A DNA stretch of 64,000 nucleotides from Phycisphaerae bacterium (lineage in GTDB: Bacteria; Planctomycetota; Phycisphaerae; UBA1845): contig JAJDDT010000028.1 in assembly GCA_029260165.1 (NCBI GenBank), positions 1 to 64,000 on the forward strand, given 5' to 3'. Position 1 is the first letter of the stretch. Each line of letters begins with the position of its first letter. This document shows positions 20,417 through 31,292 of the stretch, in pieces. The notes below the pieces were generated by a model that saw nothing but the letters and a program-made list of their open reading frames with translations, had not been told where the DNA came from and searched no databases. The translations under genes were made by a program, and so were the position numbers.

Positions 20417-21453
20417 TTGTTCTCAACAAACGAGGAGGCCAACAGTTCGACCTGCCGATCCTGGAATTCACCAGCCTTCATTTCCCAGACGACGTTTCCG
20501 TCTTGCGTCTTGGTGGCATTGTGTCCGATCAACTTGCCGGGCAGGGTTAACGTGATTTCCCAGATTTCGTCTTCATAGTCTTCGGTAATCTCGAACCGCC
20601 GGCGCTCCCTGTCCAGCGATTCTGTAAACATGCGCACCTGTGCGTCACTCACGTTGCTTCGCAATGATTGCTCGATGGCCTCGGCGACTTCGCCTTCGAC
20701 ACGTCGGGCCAACGCCTCCAGTTGATCCGCGGCGGCCTTTTCGGTCGCGTCTTCGCGTTTCTTGTCATCGTCGCCCATGGCGTCGAGAAGCGACTGGATG
20801 TTCCCACGATCGACTTGGCTGTAGACCTTCGCTACTGCGTCACGCATCGCGAGCCGAACCAGTTGGGGCAATTTTTCGGGGAATAACGACTCGGTCCACT
20901 GAATCAGCGCCACTTGTTTGCGTCGTTCGACATCGACGAGACCCGAGACGAATTTCATCTTTTCCGCCCGATTCATGTCGTCCTCATCCTTGTCATCATA
21001 CTCCTCTATCAGCTTCTCGTACCAGTAGTTCACATAGGCGGATTTGCGAGGTTCGTACACGCGGCGGAAATGGAAGTACGTTCCATCCGCCGTCTTCTCC
21101 ATCGTCAACGACGTCGGATGCCGTAGCGCCAACTCGGCGCCTTTTGTGTCATTGGTCGGATAGGTGCTTGGCATCTCCACGACGGAGGCAAATCGCTTCT
21201 CCGCCGACCGAATTCTCTTGGTTTCCTGTCCCTCCGACTTGGCGGTGCGTTGAGAGAATGACCAGCCATCACGTTCCGTCATCACCGGAACGCCGTGTCG
21301 GTCGTTCATCATGTCCGTTTCGTCCCCTGTCACCTCGATCTGCCAATGCAGGCTACCATCCTCGAACACCGTAATCTTCTCTTCTCGTTTTACGCAGCCC
21401 GCCAATACCAATACGACGGCCAAACATGTCAGCCCTGTCATCCATATCCGCAT
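20413..21453 (-). CDS. lipoprotein of unknown function
   Basis: lipobox LAVVLVLAGC; ATGA overlap with sigma factor start. Confidence 0.75.
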   Translation of the reverse strand: MRIWMTGLTCLAVVLVLAGCVKREEKITVFEDGSLHWQIEVTGDETDMMNDRHGVPVMTERDGWSFSQRTAKSEGQETKRIRSAEKRFASVVEMPSTYPTNDTKGAELALRHPTSLTMEKTADGTYFHFRRVYEPRKSAYVNYWYEKLIEEYDDKDEDDMNRAEKMKFVSGLVDVERRKQVALIQWTESLFPEKLPQLVRLAMRDAVAKVYSQVDRGNIQSLLDAMGDDDKKREDATEKAAADQLEALARRVEGEVAEAIEQSLRSNVSDAQVRMFTESLDRERRRFEITEDYEDEIWEITLTLPGKLIGHNATKTQDGNVVWEMKAGEFQDRQVELLASSFVENK

Positions 21454-21610
21454 CACGTTTCTCCTGTTGAATTGAAGGCCGAGAAGACTCGGGACTAATC
21501 CATCACCCAAGAGACAAGCGAGCGGTGGATTTGGACGACACAATTCTCGCGATCCACAAAAAACACATCAACAACCTGCCTGCGGTCGGCATCGGGCGGC
21601 TGGCTGATCC

Positions 21611-22900
21611 ATGCGTCAGGAACTATACTCCCGACGATGGGATGACAGGAAAATACATACAGGAACAGACGAGAAAACCGACGTGATTGCACCCCATAAC
21701 CCTTTGCAGGACATCTCAGAAAAGGTCCACGCAGGTTTGCGACTGACCCGCGAGGACGGGCTTGTTCTGTACGAATCCAGCGATATCCACACGCTCGGGG
21801 AGCTGGCCAACCTTGTTCGTGAACGGCTTCACGGTAAAAACGTCTGTTACAACATCAACCGCCACATCAATTACAGCAATTACTGCGTCCTGCGATGCAA
21901 ATTCTGTGCTTTTTACCGACCTTTCGAGAAATCCGAAAACCCCGCCGCCGGCCAAAACGACCCAACAGTGACGCCGCTCCAGATCGCAGGACAGCCTGAT
22001 CTTACGGACACCGGTGGATACGAAATGTCCATCGACGAGGTTGTTGAGGCTGCGAAAATCGCCAGCGAGGCAGGTGCCACCGAGGTGCACATCGTCGGCG
22101 GACTGCACCCCAAACTCCCATTTTCGTTTTACACGGACATGTGCACAGCCATCCGCGACGCTTGTCCGGACATGCACATCAAGGCGTTCACCGCCATCGA
22201 GATTATCCACTTCACACGGATCACCAAACCGCGCAAGACCATCGCCGAGGTACTTTCCGCCCTTCGCGAGGCGGGACTGGGTTCGCTGCCTGGGGGTGGT
22301 GCGGAGATTTTCGACGACCGCGTCCACGACGAGGCTTTCAGGAACAAGGTTGGGGAGGTTGAGTGGTTCGAGGTCCATCGTAACGCGCACGAACTTGGGA
22401 TTTTCTCGAATGCGACCATGCTTTATGGGCACGTTGAGACGCGGGCGGAGCGCGTAGGCCACCTGATCAAGCTGCGTGACCATCAGGACGAATCGTTGAA
22501 ATCCCGGAAAGCCCATTTCAACACGTTGGTCCCGCTTTCGTTCGTTCCCGATGGCAGCGCGTTGGATCACATTCCGGGGCCGACGGGTCTGGAAGACCTC
22601 AAAACGCTGGCGATCAGCCGACTCATGCTCGATAACGTCGCGCACATCAAGGCTTTCTGGATCATGCAGACGCCCAAACTCGCGCAGGTGAGCCTGAACT
22701 GGGGCGTGGACGACCTCGACGGTACGGTTGTCCACTACGACATCACCAAACGCGAGGGCGACGGTTCGACGCATCAGGAGTTGACGGTGGACAGGCTGCA
22801 ACGATTGATCAGGGAAGCGGGCTGTTTGCCGGTCGAGCGTGATACGCTTTATCGGCGCGTCAGACGGGATCGAACGGGTTGGTCGGTTATCGGAGCCTGA
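21611..22900 (+). CDS. mqnE: aminofutalosine synthase (radical SAM, menaquinone futalosine pathway)
   Basis: CVLRCKFCAFYR radical-SAM motif; NINRHINYSNYC, GGLHPKLPFSFYTDM, GSLPGGGAEIFDDRV, NWGVDDLDGTVV. Confidence 0.93.
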   Translation: MRQELYSRRWDDRKIHTGTDEKTDVIAPHNPLQDISEKVHAGLRLTREDGLVLYESSDIHTLGELANLVRERLHGKNVCYNINRHINYSNYCVLRCKFCAFYRPFEKSENPAAGQNDPTVTPLQIAGQPDLTDTGGYEMSIDEVVEAAKIASEAGATEVHIVGGLHPKLPFSFYTDMCTAIRDACPDMHIKAFTAIEIIHFTRITKPRKTIAEVLSALREAGLGSLPGGGAEIFDDRVHDEAFRNKVGEVEWFEVHRNAHELGIFSNATMLYGHVETRAERVGHLIKLRDHQDESLKSRKAHFNTLVPLSFVPDGSALDHIPGPTGLEDLKTLAISRLMLDNVAHIKAFWIMQTPKLAQVSLNWGVDDLDGTVVHYDITKREGDGSTHQELTVDRLQRLIREAGCLPVERDTLYRRVRRDRTGWSVIGA

Positions 22901-23131
22901 CGGGACCGTCCAATAAGACCCTCATTTCATTGACTTGACGTCGCATGCGCCCAACAATCGGGTAGCAGGCAGTAATTGTGCGGTGAGTCGAAGCACACAC
23001 GTCGGGTGAACCGATAAGCGTATGGTAGAGTAACGGCGGCGGTCGGCGTCATTTGCGCCAGCCGACCCATTTCCAGGCAATGTGTACGCGCGATGCGGCA
23101 ATAGTGAATTCAGACATGGAGGTAGTCTTCG

Positions 23132-25195
23132 ATGGCCACCAAAGACGACATCCTTTCGATCGTTGAGAAGAAACTCGACGTTGGGCGGTTCCGCGAACAG
23201 CATTGGGAGGGGAGCTTCAACGACTACCTTTCGATGGTCGTGGAAAATCCGCGGATCGCGCGCAATGCGTACCAGCGGCTTTACGACATGATCGTGCACT
23301 ATGGCACGGAGCGTTACACGCGCATGCGTCACGATTATGTCAGATACCACTTTTTCTCCGATCCGATCGACGGGGGGAAAGACGCCATTTTTGGTCTCGA
23401 AACCGCGCTGATGGAGCTTGTCGATTTCATCAAGTCTGCCGCCCACGGTTATGGCACGGAGCGACGCATTCTTCTTTTGCATGGCCCGGTTGGTTCGAGC
23501 AAAAGCACGATCGCGCGTCTGCTCAAGAAGGGTCTGGAAGCGTACTCCGGAACCGAAGACGGCGCGCTGTACACTTTCGGGTGGAGGGTTCCGGGTCCGA
23601 ACGGCGAGATGGAATACCATCCGTGTCCGATGCACGAGGAGCCTTTGAAGCTTGTTCCGCGGGAAGCCCGCAGGGACGTGCTCGATGTCATCAACAAGGA
23701 CCTCGATGAACTTCATCAGGTTCGTGTTGAAGGGGATCTCGATCCGTTTTGTCGCAAGATGTACGACGATCTGCTCATCAAGTACGACGGCAACTGGAAA
23801 AAGGTCATGGACCACATCGTCGTCAAGCGTCTGGTGCTTTCTGAGAAGGACCGACGGGGCATCGGCACGTTTCAACCGAAGGACGAAAAAAACCAGGACT
23901 CGACGGAACTCACGGGCGACATCAACTACCGCAAGATTGCGGAGTATGGCACGGACAGTGACCCGCGTGCGTTCAACTTCGATGGTGAGCTTAACATCGC
24001 CAACCGTGGCCTGGTCGAGTTCATCGAGGTTCTCAAGCTTGATGTTGCGTTTCTCTACGACCTTCTCGGAGCGTCGCAGGAACACTCGATCAAGCCCAAG
24101 AAATTCGCTCAGACCGACATCGACGAGGTCATCATCGGGCACACCAACGAACCGGAGTACAAGAAGCTTCAATCGAATGATCTGATGGAGGCTTTTCGCG
24201 ATCGCACGATCAAGATTGACATTCCGTACAACATACAGCTCAAAAACGAGATCAGGATTTACGAGAAGGATTTCAACAACGAGCGCATCCGAGGGATCCA
24301 CATCGCGCCGCACACCATTGAGATGGCAGCCATGTGGGCGGTCCTCACGCGCCTGGAGGAGCCGAAGAAGGCTGGTTTGACGCTGATGCAAAAGCTCAAG
24401 CTCTACACGGGCAAGAGCATTCCGAACTTCACCGAAGACTCGATCAAGGAGTTATTGGCTGAGGCGCCGAGGGAGGGTTTGCAGGGCATCAGTCCGCGCT
24501 ACATTCAGGACAAGCTTTCCAATTCCCTCGTTTCCGACCAGGCGTTGCAGGAACGCTGTATCAACCCGTTCATGGTGATGAACGAACTCGAAGGCGGGCT
24601 TACCAACCACAGCCTGCTCAACGACGAGGAGACCAGGAAACGATATCGCGAGCTGCTTGGTGTGGTCCGCGAGGAATACGAGGACATCCTTAAATCCGAG
24701 GTGCAACGCGCTATCTCCGCCGACGAGGACGCCATCAAACGCCTTTGCTCGAACTACATCGAGAACGTTCGTGCGTACACGCAGCACGAGAAGGTGCGTA
24801 ACAAATACACCGGCAAGGATGAGGAGCCTGACGAGCGCCTGATGCGATCGATCGAGGAAAAAATCGACATCCCTGAATCGCGCAAGGAGGACTTCCGACA
24901 GGAAATCATGAACTACATCGGTGCGCTCTCGCTCGATGGCAAGAAATTCGAGTTTCACACCAACGAGCGCCTTCACAAAGCCCTTGAACTCAAATTATTC
25001 GAGGACCAGCGTGACACGATCAAACTCAAGAACGTCGTCTCCGGGGTCGTCGATGACGAAACCCAGGCCAAGATCGACGTGGTCAAACAGCGGCTCATCA
25101 AATACTTCGGCTACAACGAAACCAGCGCCACCGATGTGCTCAACTACGTCGCGAGCATTTTCGCAAGGGGTGACGCTCAGCAGGAGGAGAGTTAA
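23132..25195 (+). CDS. prkA: PrkA/YeaG-family serine protein kinase (AAA+)
   Basis: [20 protein letters not shown] Walker A; 687 aa; [26 protein letters not shown]. Confidence 0.96.
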   Translation: MATKDDILSIVEKKLDVGRFREQHWEGSFNDYLSMVVENPRIARNAYQRLYDMIVHYGTERYTRMRHDYVRYHFFSDPIDGGKDAIFGLETALMELVDFIKSAAHGYGTERRILLLHGPVGSSKSTIARLLKKGLEAYSGTEDGALYTFGWRVPGPNGEMEYHPCPMHEEPLKLVPREARRDVLDVINKDLDELHQVRVEGDLDPFCRKMYDDLLIKYDGNWKKVMDHIVVKRLVLSEKDRRGIGTFQPKDEKNQDSTELTGDINYRKIAEYGTDSDPRAFNFDGELNIANRGLVEFIEVLKLDVAFLYDLLGASQEHSIKPKKFAQTDIDEVIIGHTNEPEYKKLQSNDLMEAFRDRTIKIDIPYNIQLKNEIRIYEKDFNNERIRGIHIAPHTIEMAAMWAVLTRLEEPKKAGLTLMQKLKLYTGKSIPNFTEDSIKELLAEAPREGLQGISPRYIQDKLSNSLVSDQALQERCINPFMVMNELEGGLTNHSLLNDEETRKRYRELLGVVREEYEDILKSEVQRAISADEDAIKRLCSNYIENVRAYTQHEKVRNKYTGKDEEPDERLMRSIEEKIDIPESRKEDFRQEIMNYIGALSLDGKKFEFHTNERLHKALELKLFEDQRDTIKLKNVVSGVVDDETQAKIDVVKQRLIKYFGYNETSATDVLNYVASIFARGDAQQEES

Positions 25196-25230
25196 TCACC
25201 GGACCGAGGCAGGGCAGGGAGTGATCACCG

Positions 25231-26331
25231 ATGATCTCAGGTATCACGAAAGACCATCAGCGCTTTCGCAACATCATCAAGGGCAGGATCCGCAAGGATC
25301 TCCGCCGCTTCCTCACCCGCAGCGAGCTTATCGGACGCGAAGGCAGGAAAGCCATCAGCATTCCCGTGGCCGACATCGACCCGCCTCACTTCCGCTACGG
25401 TGACAACAGCGACTCGGGGGTCGGATCTGGGGATGGCAAACCAGGGGACCAGGCTGACACACAGGGTGACGGCGTCGCTCCCGGTGGCGATCAGGAGGGC
25501 AGACACATCCTCGAGGTCGAGGTCAGTCTCGACGAACTGGCGGACATCCTTGGGGAGGAGCTTCAACTTCCGCGCATCGAGCCCAAAGGTCGAAAACAGA
25601 TCACGAGTTTGAAAGACCGCTACATCGGGATTCGTCAAACCGGCCCCGAATCTCTGCGCCATTTCAAACGGACATATCGCCGTGCGTTGCGTCGACAGAT
25701 CATGACCGGTGCCTACGACCCCACGAACCCGAGCATCATTTTCGAGCGAGGAGACAAGGTTTTCCGGAGCTGGAAGACCGTCATGAGCCCGCAATCCAAC
25801 GCGGTCATCCTCTACATGATGGACGTTTCGGGATCGATGGGCGACGAACAGAAGGAACTCGTCCGGCTCGAGGCGTTCTGGATCGATGCGTGGTTGCGAC
25901 GCAATTATCAGGGCATCGAATCGCGATACATCGTGCACGACGTCCGCGCCGGTGAGGTTGACCGCGACACTTTTTTTCGCATTCGTGAAGATGGTGGCAC
26001 CAGAATCTCGAGCGCTTTCAAGGCTGCGAAAGACCTTATTGAAAACCAATACGTCGCCGACGAATGGAACGTCTACCTTTTCCACTTCTCCGACGGTGAC
26101 AACAGTTCCGAATCTGATTCCAGAGAATGTTGCAACATTCTGCGAGACACCCTCCTGCCGATCTCCAACATGTTCGGATATTGCCAGGTTGCCAGCGCCT
26201 ATGGCAGCGGAAACTTCATCAACACGCTTCACGAGCATGTGGCTGACGAGGAGAAACTGGTGACCTCGCGTGTCAACACAAAGGACGACATCTACGACTC
26301 GATCAAGGCCTTCTTCTCGGCAGGGAAATAA
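25231..26331 (+). CDS. yeaH: DUF444 / YeaH-family VWA protein
   Basis: LYMMDVSGSMGDEQKELVRLEAFWIDAWL, GGTRISSAFK; operon with prkA and spoVR. Confidence 0.95.
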   Translation: MISGITKDHQRFRNIIKGRIRKDLRRFLTRSELIGREGRKAISIPVADIDPPHFRYGDNSDSGVGSGDGKPGDQADTQGDGVAPGGDQEGRHILEVEVSLDELADILGEELQLPRIEPKGRKQITSLKDRYIGIRQTGPESLRHFKRTYRRALRRQIMTGAYDPTNPSIIFERGDKVFRSWKTVMSPQSNAVILYMMDVSGSMGDEQKELVRLEAFWIDAWLRRNYQGIESRYIVHDVRAGEVDRDTFFRIREDGGTRISSAFKAAKDLIENQYVADEWNVYLFHFSDGDNSSESDSRECCNILRDTLLPISNMFGYCQVASAYGSGNFINTLHEHVADEEKLVTSRVNTKDDIYDSIKAFFSAGK

Positions 26332-26337
26332 TCCGAC

Positions 26338-27900
26338 ATGTCAAGCCCCTCGACCAGCTCGCACCTCACGGACGAACTCGCAAAATGGCGGGATATCATC
26401 ATCGAGTACGCGCGCAGGGAAGAACTCGATTTTTACGAAACGATCTTTGAACGACTCGACATCGACCAGATTAACCAGGTGGCGGCCTACGGGGGTTTTC
26501 CACAGCGCTATCCACACTGGCGATTCGGTATGGCCTACGAGAAGCTCCAGCGTCAGCATCGGTATGGGCTTGGCAAGATTTACGAAATGGTCATCAACAA
26601 CGACCCCTGCTACGCCTACCTTCTGAACGACAATGCCCTCGTCGATCAGAAAACCGTGATGGCCCACGTCTACGGTCACAGCGACTTTTTCAAGAACAAC
26701 ATCTGGTTCTCGAAGACCAATCGGCGCATGATGGACGAGATGGCCAACCACGCCACGCGCGTCAGGCGGTACATCAATCGCGAGGGACTGGAACAGGTCG
26801 AAAGTTTCATCGACACCTGCCTGTCGATCGAAAACCTCATCGATCCACACTCCGTTTTCGTCATGAGAAAACCACCAGGAGGCAGCAAACCCGTCGATTC
26901 CAGTCAATCTAACGAACCCACCAGATACCCCGCCAAGACGTACATGGATCGGTACATCAACCCCCCGGAGAAACTCGCGAAAGAGCGTCAGGATCGATTG
27001 GACGCAGCCCCCGGTGGAACCAATCCCGCGTCACCTGTCCGCGACGTCCTCCTGTTCATTCTCGAGAATGCACCACTCCAGGATTGGCAGGCGGACATCC
27101 TGGCCATGATCCGCGAGGAAGCCTACTACTTCGCACCGCAGGGTCAGACGAAGATCATGAACGAAGGGTGGGCGAGCTATTGGCATTCCACGATCATGAC
27201 CAGTTACTGCCTGCGCGATCACGAACTCGTCATGTACTGCGACCACCACTCCGGTACGCTGGCGACCTCGCCCGGCAGGCTCAACCCTTACAAACTCGGT
27301 ATCGAACTCTTGCGAGACATCGAACGACGCTGGAACACCGGGCGACACGGTATTGAATACGACCGCTGCGAGGACATGGAGCAACGGCGAAAATGGCAGA
27401 CGATGGACCCGCCGACAGGTCGCGTCGTCGGCAGGGGTTCACCGGGTCGCGAGAAAATCTTCGAGGTTCGCGCCACGCACAACGACGTCACCTTCATCGA
27501 CGCCTTTCTCACCCCCGAATTCGTCGATGACCAGAAACTCTACCACTACCGATACGATCCCAACACGGGGCGGATGGTCGTGGTCAACCGCGACTTCAAC
27601 AAGATCAAACAACAGATGCTCTACATGCTGACCAACCATGGTCAGCCCTACATCTACGTCCTCGACGGAAACTACCGAAACCGTGGCGAACTATATCTTG
27701 GACACCGCCACAACGGCATCGATCTGCAAATCAAGTTTGCGGTCGAGACCCTGAAAAACCTGCACGCGCTCTGGGGCAGACCCGTCCACATCCAGGCCCT
27801 TATCGACGACGACCCCATGCTCTTCAGCTACGACGGAAAACAATCGACCCAGCAACGCATCGACAAAGCCCTCGAATCCCCCGCCCTCGCACTCAACTAA
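26338..27900 (+). CDS. spoVR: SpoVR/YcgB-family protein
   Basis: FPQRYPHWRFGMAYEKL, MNEGWASYWHSTIM, GHRHNGIDL motifs. Confidence 0.96.
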   Translation: MSSPSTSSHLTDELAKWRDIIIEYARREELDFYETIFERLDIDQINQVAAYGGFPQRYPHWRFGMAYEKLQRQHRYGLGKIYEMVINNDPCYAYLLNDNALVDQKTVMAHVYGHSDFFKNNIWFSKTNRRMMDEMANHATRVRRYINREGLEQVESFIDTCLSIENLIDPHSVFVMRKPPGGSKPVDSSQSNEPTRYPAKTYMDRYINPPEKLAKERQDRLDAAPGGTNPASPVRDVLLFILENAPLQDWQADILAMIREEAYYFAPQGQTKIMNEGWASYWHSTIMTSYCLRDHELVMYCDHHSGTLATSPGRLNPYKLGIELLRDIERRWNTGRHGIEYDRCEDMEQRRKWQTMDPPTGRVVGRGSPGREKIFEVRATHNDVTFIDAFLTPEFVDDQKLYHYRYDPNTGRMVVVNRDFNKIKQQMLYMLTNHGQPYIYVLDGNYRNRGELYLGHRHNGIDLQIKFAVETLKNLHALWGRPVHIQALIDDDPMLFSYDGKQSTQQRIDKALESPALALN

Positions 27901-28260
27901 CGTCCCCAAAACGCTGAATCTGCAAAAAAATTTGCCCTCTTCACCGGTGAGATGCCCCAATCGCCGAACACTGACGGTGGAAAAAAGACGCTGTCAACCG
28001 AATTCTGAAACCATTGGCCGAACGATTCAACCGTCAGTGAAAATCGACTTCAGCCGTGGGTCAAATCACCCTCGCCGTCCCATAACAAAACTCTTGAAAA
28101 ACGATCCCTGTTTAAGGAGAATGGCGGCTGCAGGCATCGGGCGACATAGACTGACATATCCGGGAATTTCAATAACCGCATGTTCGCGCCGGATGAGGTG
28201 GGACATGTTTGCGATTTTGCAACCGAAGACACGAAGCGACCATTGTCGCGGAGGACAAAA

Positions 28261-30051
28261 ATGACGACCAGATATTCGACGTGGATTGCAGCCATCGCTG
28301 CTGTCATTGTAATCTCAGCCGACGCATCCGCGCGGTTGCCCGGCACCCTGAATTTCGCCGACGTGACCGCCACCAATGTCGATCAGAGCACCCTCGACGA
28401 CGGCGAGAAGGAGGTCGACTACGGCGACTTCGACAACGATGGCGACCTCGATGTGGTCGTCGCCAACGGTCAATCCGACTTTGGCGCCCGTCGAAACAGA
28501 TTGTATCGCAACGACGACGGGCTTATGCAGGAGATCAGCGGTAGTCCGATCGTCCCCGGGTTCACCAGTTCCGACGTCACACGCAATGCCTTCATGCGTG
28601 ATTACGACAACGATGGCTGGCTTGACCTCATCGTCGTCAACGATAACAACAGCGCCGGAGACGCAGGCCGAACCAAAATCTACATCAACAAGCAGCAGGA
28701 CGGACAGTTCCTGCGCTTCGACGAGGAGGGACTCCAGCGACTCGGGTCTGGGACAGGTGGTGCTGCGTGCAGCGGTGTTTCCATCGACAACGACAACGAC
28801 GGCGACATGGACCTTTATGTGGGAAACTATCCCGGACCAAGCCAGGATACGATGTACTTCAACGATGGGAACGGAAACTTCACCAACGTGACCGCGACCA
28901 TGGTCCCCGGCGACGGTGACTATACCGTCGACGTTGCATCAGCCGACCTCAACAACGACGGCATGCTCGACCTGATCATCGCAAACCATGGCTCTAACTG
29001 GATATACTACAACAACCTCAACAACGCCGGATCCCAGGTCGGCGACTACAGCTACAGCGGGAGCAGGCAGTTGCTCGCCGGTGGCCATGCTTCCGAAAAC
29101 GCCCTTGAACCGGGCGATTTCGACAACGACGGCGACCTCGATCTGTACCATAGTCAGGGACAGGGCAACGGTGATCTCGTGCTGGTCAACGAGGGCAATC
29201 TCATCAATGGTCAGGTCCAGTGGTCCGCCATAGCAAGCCTGCCGCCTCAGGTTCGCACCACCACTTCCCAAAAAGCAACCGTCCTCGACCTGAACCACGA
29301 CGGTCGTCTCGACATTTTCGTGATGGCAGGAAGCTCTCGTCCGACGGTCCTGCGAAACACCACGGTCAATGGAAACATTACCTTCGTCGACTGGACTCCG
29401 GGAAATGCGTTCGACAATGACGAGTCCGGCTGGCATGCCGCCGCTTTCCACATCAACGACGACGAATGGGAAGATATTTTCCTCGGCGGTTTCCAGGGCG
29501 ACAAACTGTTTGTCCAAACCGACTCGATCGAATGGAACGAGGCTGACCTCTCCGGCGGAAATATCCCCGGTTTTCACCATTCCGACCCCGTCGCCATCGT
29601 CGGCTCGGTTAGCGACAGTGACACCTACAACATCACCGGCGTCGGTGCCGACGACGTCATGTCCGTGGTGCTGAACACCTACAACAGCTGCGCCGACCTC
29701 AGGCTCGACATCCTCAATTCGAGCAACGCCGTCATCGCCTCATCGGACCGCGGCGAGGTCGGCATCGAAGAGGCTTTGCAAATCAGCACACCAAACACGG
29801 CAGGACTGAAGGTCCGGGTAACGGTCAACGGCGTTTGTGGCGACGTTGACAGCGACGGTGATGTGGACGTCAATGATTTCGACGCGCTCAACGACTGTCT
29901 CAACGGTGTCGGTGCAAGCTGCGACGAATTCGATTTCGACGGTGACGGTGATGTCGATTTCGCCGACGTCGCCGGGTTCCAGATCAATCACTCAGGCCGG
30001 GATGTCGACGCCTCTGCCCAATACATCCTGGAAATCCTGACGCGCAACTAA
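28261..30051 (+). CDS. secreted FG-GAP/VCBS-repeat protein with C-terminal dockerin-like Ca-binding pair
   Basis: signal peptide; at least six DxDNDGDLDxxV repeats; C-terminal DVDSDGDVDVNDFDALNDCL...DFDGDGDVDFADVAGFQINH. Confidence 0.88.
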   Translation: MTTRYSTWIAAIAAVIVISADASARLPGTLNFADVTATNVDQSTLDDGEKEVDYGDFDNDGDLDVVVANGQSDFGARRNRLYRNDDGLMQEISGSPIVPGFTSSDVTRNAFMRDYDNDGWLDLIVVNDNNSAGDAGRTKIYINKQQDGQFLRFDEEGLQRLGSGTGGAACSGVSIDNDNDGDMDLYVGNYPGPSQDTMYFNDGNGNFTNVTATMVPGDGDYTVDVASADLNNDGMLDLIIANHGSNWIYYNNLNNAGSQVGDYSYSGSRQLLAGGHASENALEPGDFDNDGDLDLYHSQGQGNGDLVLVNEGNLINGQVQWSAIASLPPQVRTTTSQKATVLDLNHDGRLDIFVMAGSSRPTVLRNTTVNGNITFVDWTPGNAFDNDESGWHAAAFHINDDEWEDIFLGGFQGDKLFVQTDSIEWNEADLSGGNIPGFHHSDPVAIVGSVSDSDTYNITGVGADDVMSVVLNTYNSCADLRLDILNSSNAVIASSDRGEVGIEEALQISTPNTAGLKVRVTVNGVCGDVDSDGDVDVNDFDALNDCLNGVGASCDEFDFDGDGDVDFADVAGFQINHSGRDVDASAQYILEILTRN

Positions 30052-30084
30052 CCAATCCTGAGCGATCGTCATTTATCAACAACA

Positions 30085-30120
30085 GGCCACGCGGAGCATC
30101 CCGCCCCGTGTGGCCTTTTT
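30085..30120 (+). terminator. rho-independent terminator
   Basis: GGCCACGCGG...CCGTGTGGCC stem followed by TTTTT, 34 nt after the stop of the VCBS gene. Confidence 0.8.
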
Positions 30121-30129
30121 CATTGACCA

Positions 30130-30262
30130 TGGTGCTCCGTTGCTCGTCGTTCGACGGTTGGGTGGCCCATGGCTTTAGCCGTGGGGGAGTCGAATCCAAA
30201 CCAGCCATCGAGCCCCACCTCTAAAGAGATGGGCCATCCGTATGGAGGTGGCCACTCATCTT
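30130..30262. repeat. REP/BIME-like element, copy 2 (two inverted hairpin units plus tail)
   Basis: GGTGGCCCATGGCTTTAGCCGTGGGGGAGTCGAA ... ATCGAGCCCCACCTCTAAAGAGATGGGCCATCC + tail ATGGAGGTGGCCACTCATCT. Confidence 0.88.
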
Positions 30263-30273
30263 CTTTCCTGACC

Positions 30274-31083
30274 TCAATTCGCAAACGGCAAACGCAAGAC
30301 CAGGCCGTCATGGGCAAGTGCCATCCCATCCGGCAGGTCTGCGTTGGTTTCCGCATGTTTGAGTTCATGAGCGATGTGCGTGAAACAGGTCCGCTTCGCG
30401 TTAATCCTGCGAGCCGTTTCAACAGCCTGGGCAAGCGTGAAATGCGTCGGATGAGGCGTGTGTCGCAACGCGTCGAGAATCAGAACATCCAACCCCTGCA
30501 GCTTCTCAACAGACGCGTCCGGAATAAAACTGCAATCCGTGCAATAGGCAAAATTCCCGATTCGATATCCAAGAATCGGCAGCGGACCGTGCATCAATCG
30601 AATGGGCACAATCTCCCGCCCCAACAACTCGAACGACGACTCATCAATCTCATGGATCGTCAGTTTCGGTGCAGCCGATGGATAAGTCGGATCGTCCTCA
30701 AAAGCGTAGGGATACATCCGCCGAAGCACACCTGCCGTCTCAGGCTCTGCATACAACGGCAACACGCATTTCTGAAGCCAGTTAAACCGCCTTAAATCAT
30801 CCAGCCCCGCCACATGATCCGCGTGAAAATGCGTATACAACACCGCGTCCACCCGGTCGATTCGGCACGCAATCGACTGCAGACGCAACTCCTGCGACGT
30901 ATCGATCAACAGCGTCCCGCCATCGAACCGAACAGCCACACTGGTCCGACTTCGCCGGTCCCGCGGATCATCAGATGTGCAGACCGGACAGTCACAGGCG
31001 ATCATCGGCACACCGTGCGACGTCCCCGTGCCCAGACAAACAACCTCCAGTGATTCCCCGTCAGCCACCGCAACAACCGCCAT
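30274..31083 (-). CDS. metallo-beta-lactamase fold hydrolase (PhnP-like)
   Basis: LGTGTSHGVPMIACDCPVC, YTHFHADHVAGLDDLRRF (HxHxDH), AYCTD. Confidence 0.9.
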   Translation of the reverse strand: MAVVAVADGESLEVVCLGTGTSHGVPMIACDCPVCTSDDPRDRRSRTSVAVRFDGGTLLIDTSQELRLQSIACRIDRVDAVLYTHFHADHVAGLDDLRRFNWLQKCVLPLYAEPETAGVLRRMYPYAFEDDPTYPSAAPKLTIHEIDESSFELLGREIVPIRLMHGPLPILGYRIGNFAYCTDCSFIPDASVEKLQGLDVLILDALRHTPHPTHFTLAQAVETARRINAKRTCFTHIAHELKHAETNADLPDGMALAHDGLVLRLPFAN

Positions 31084-31292
31084 TCCAGGACAACACGATA
31101 CGTCAGCCACATCGTAACCGCCGCATCCCCGGACGACCACCTGACGCGGGAAGTGGTCATGGCGGAAACGCTACAGATGCAACGACGGCAACGACACACA
31201 ACGCGTTCCAACGAATTGCTCGCAATGAACTCACCATCATTCAATTGTAGAGGGATAATCCCGAAGCTGCTCCCCGGCGGGGGCTGCCATTG

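Noticed and set aside
22922-24391. 489-aa minus-strand ORF
   Set aside because: Antisense to prkA, which has clear PrkA motifs.
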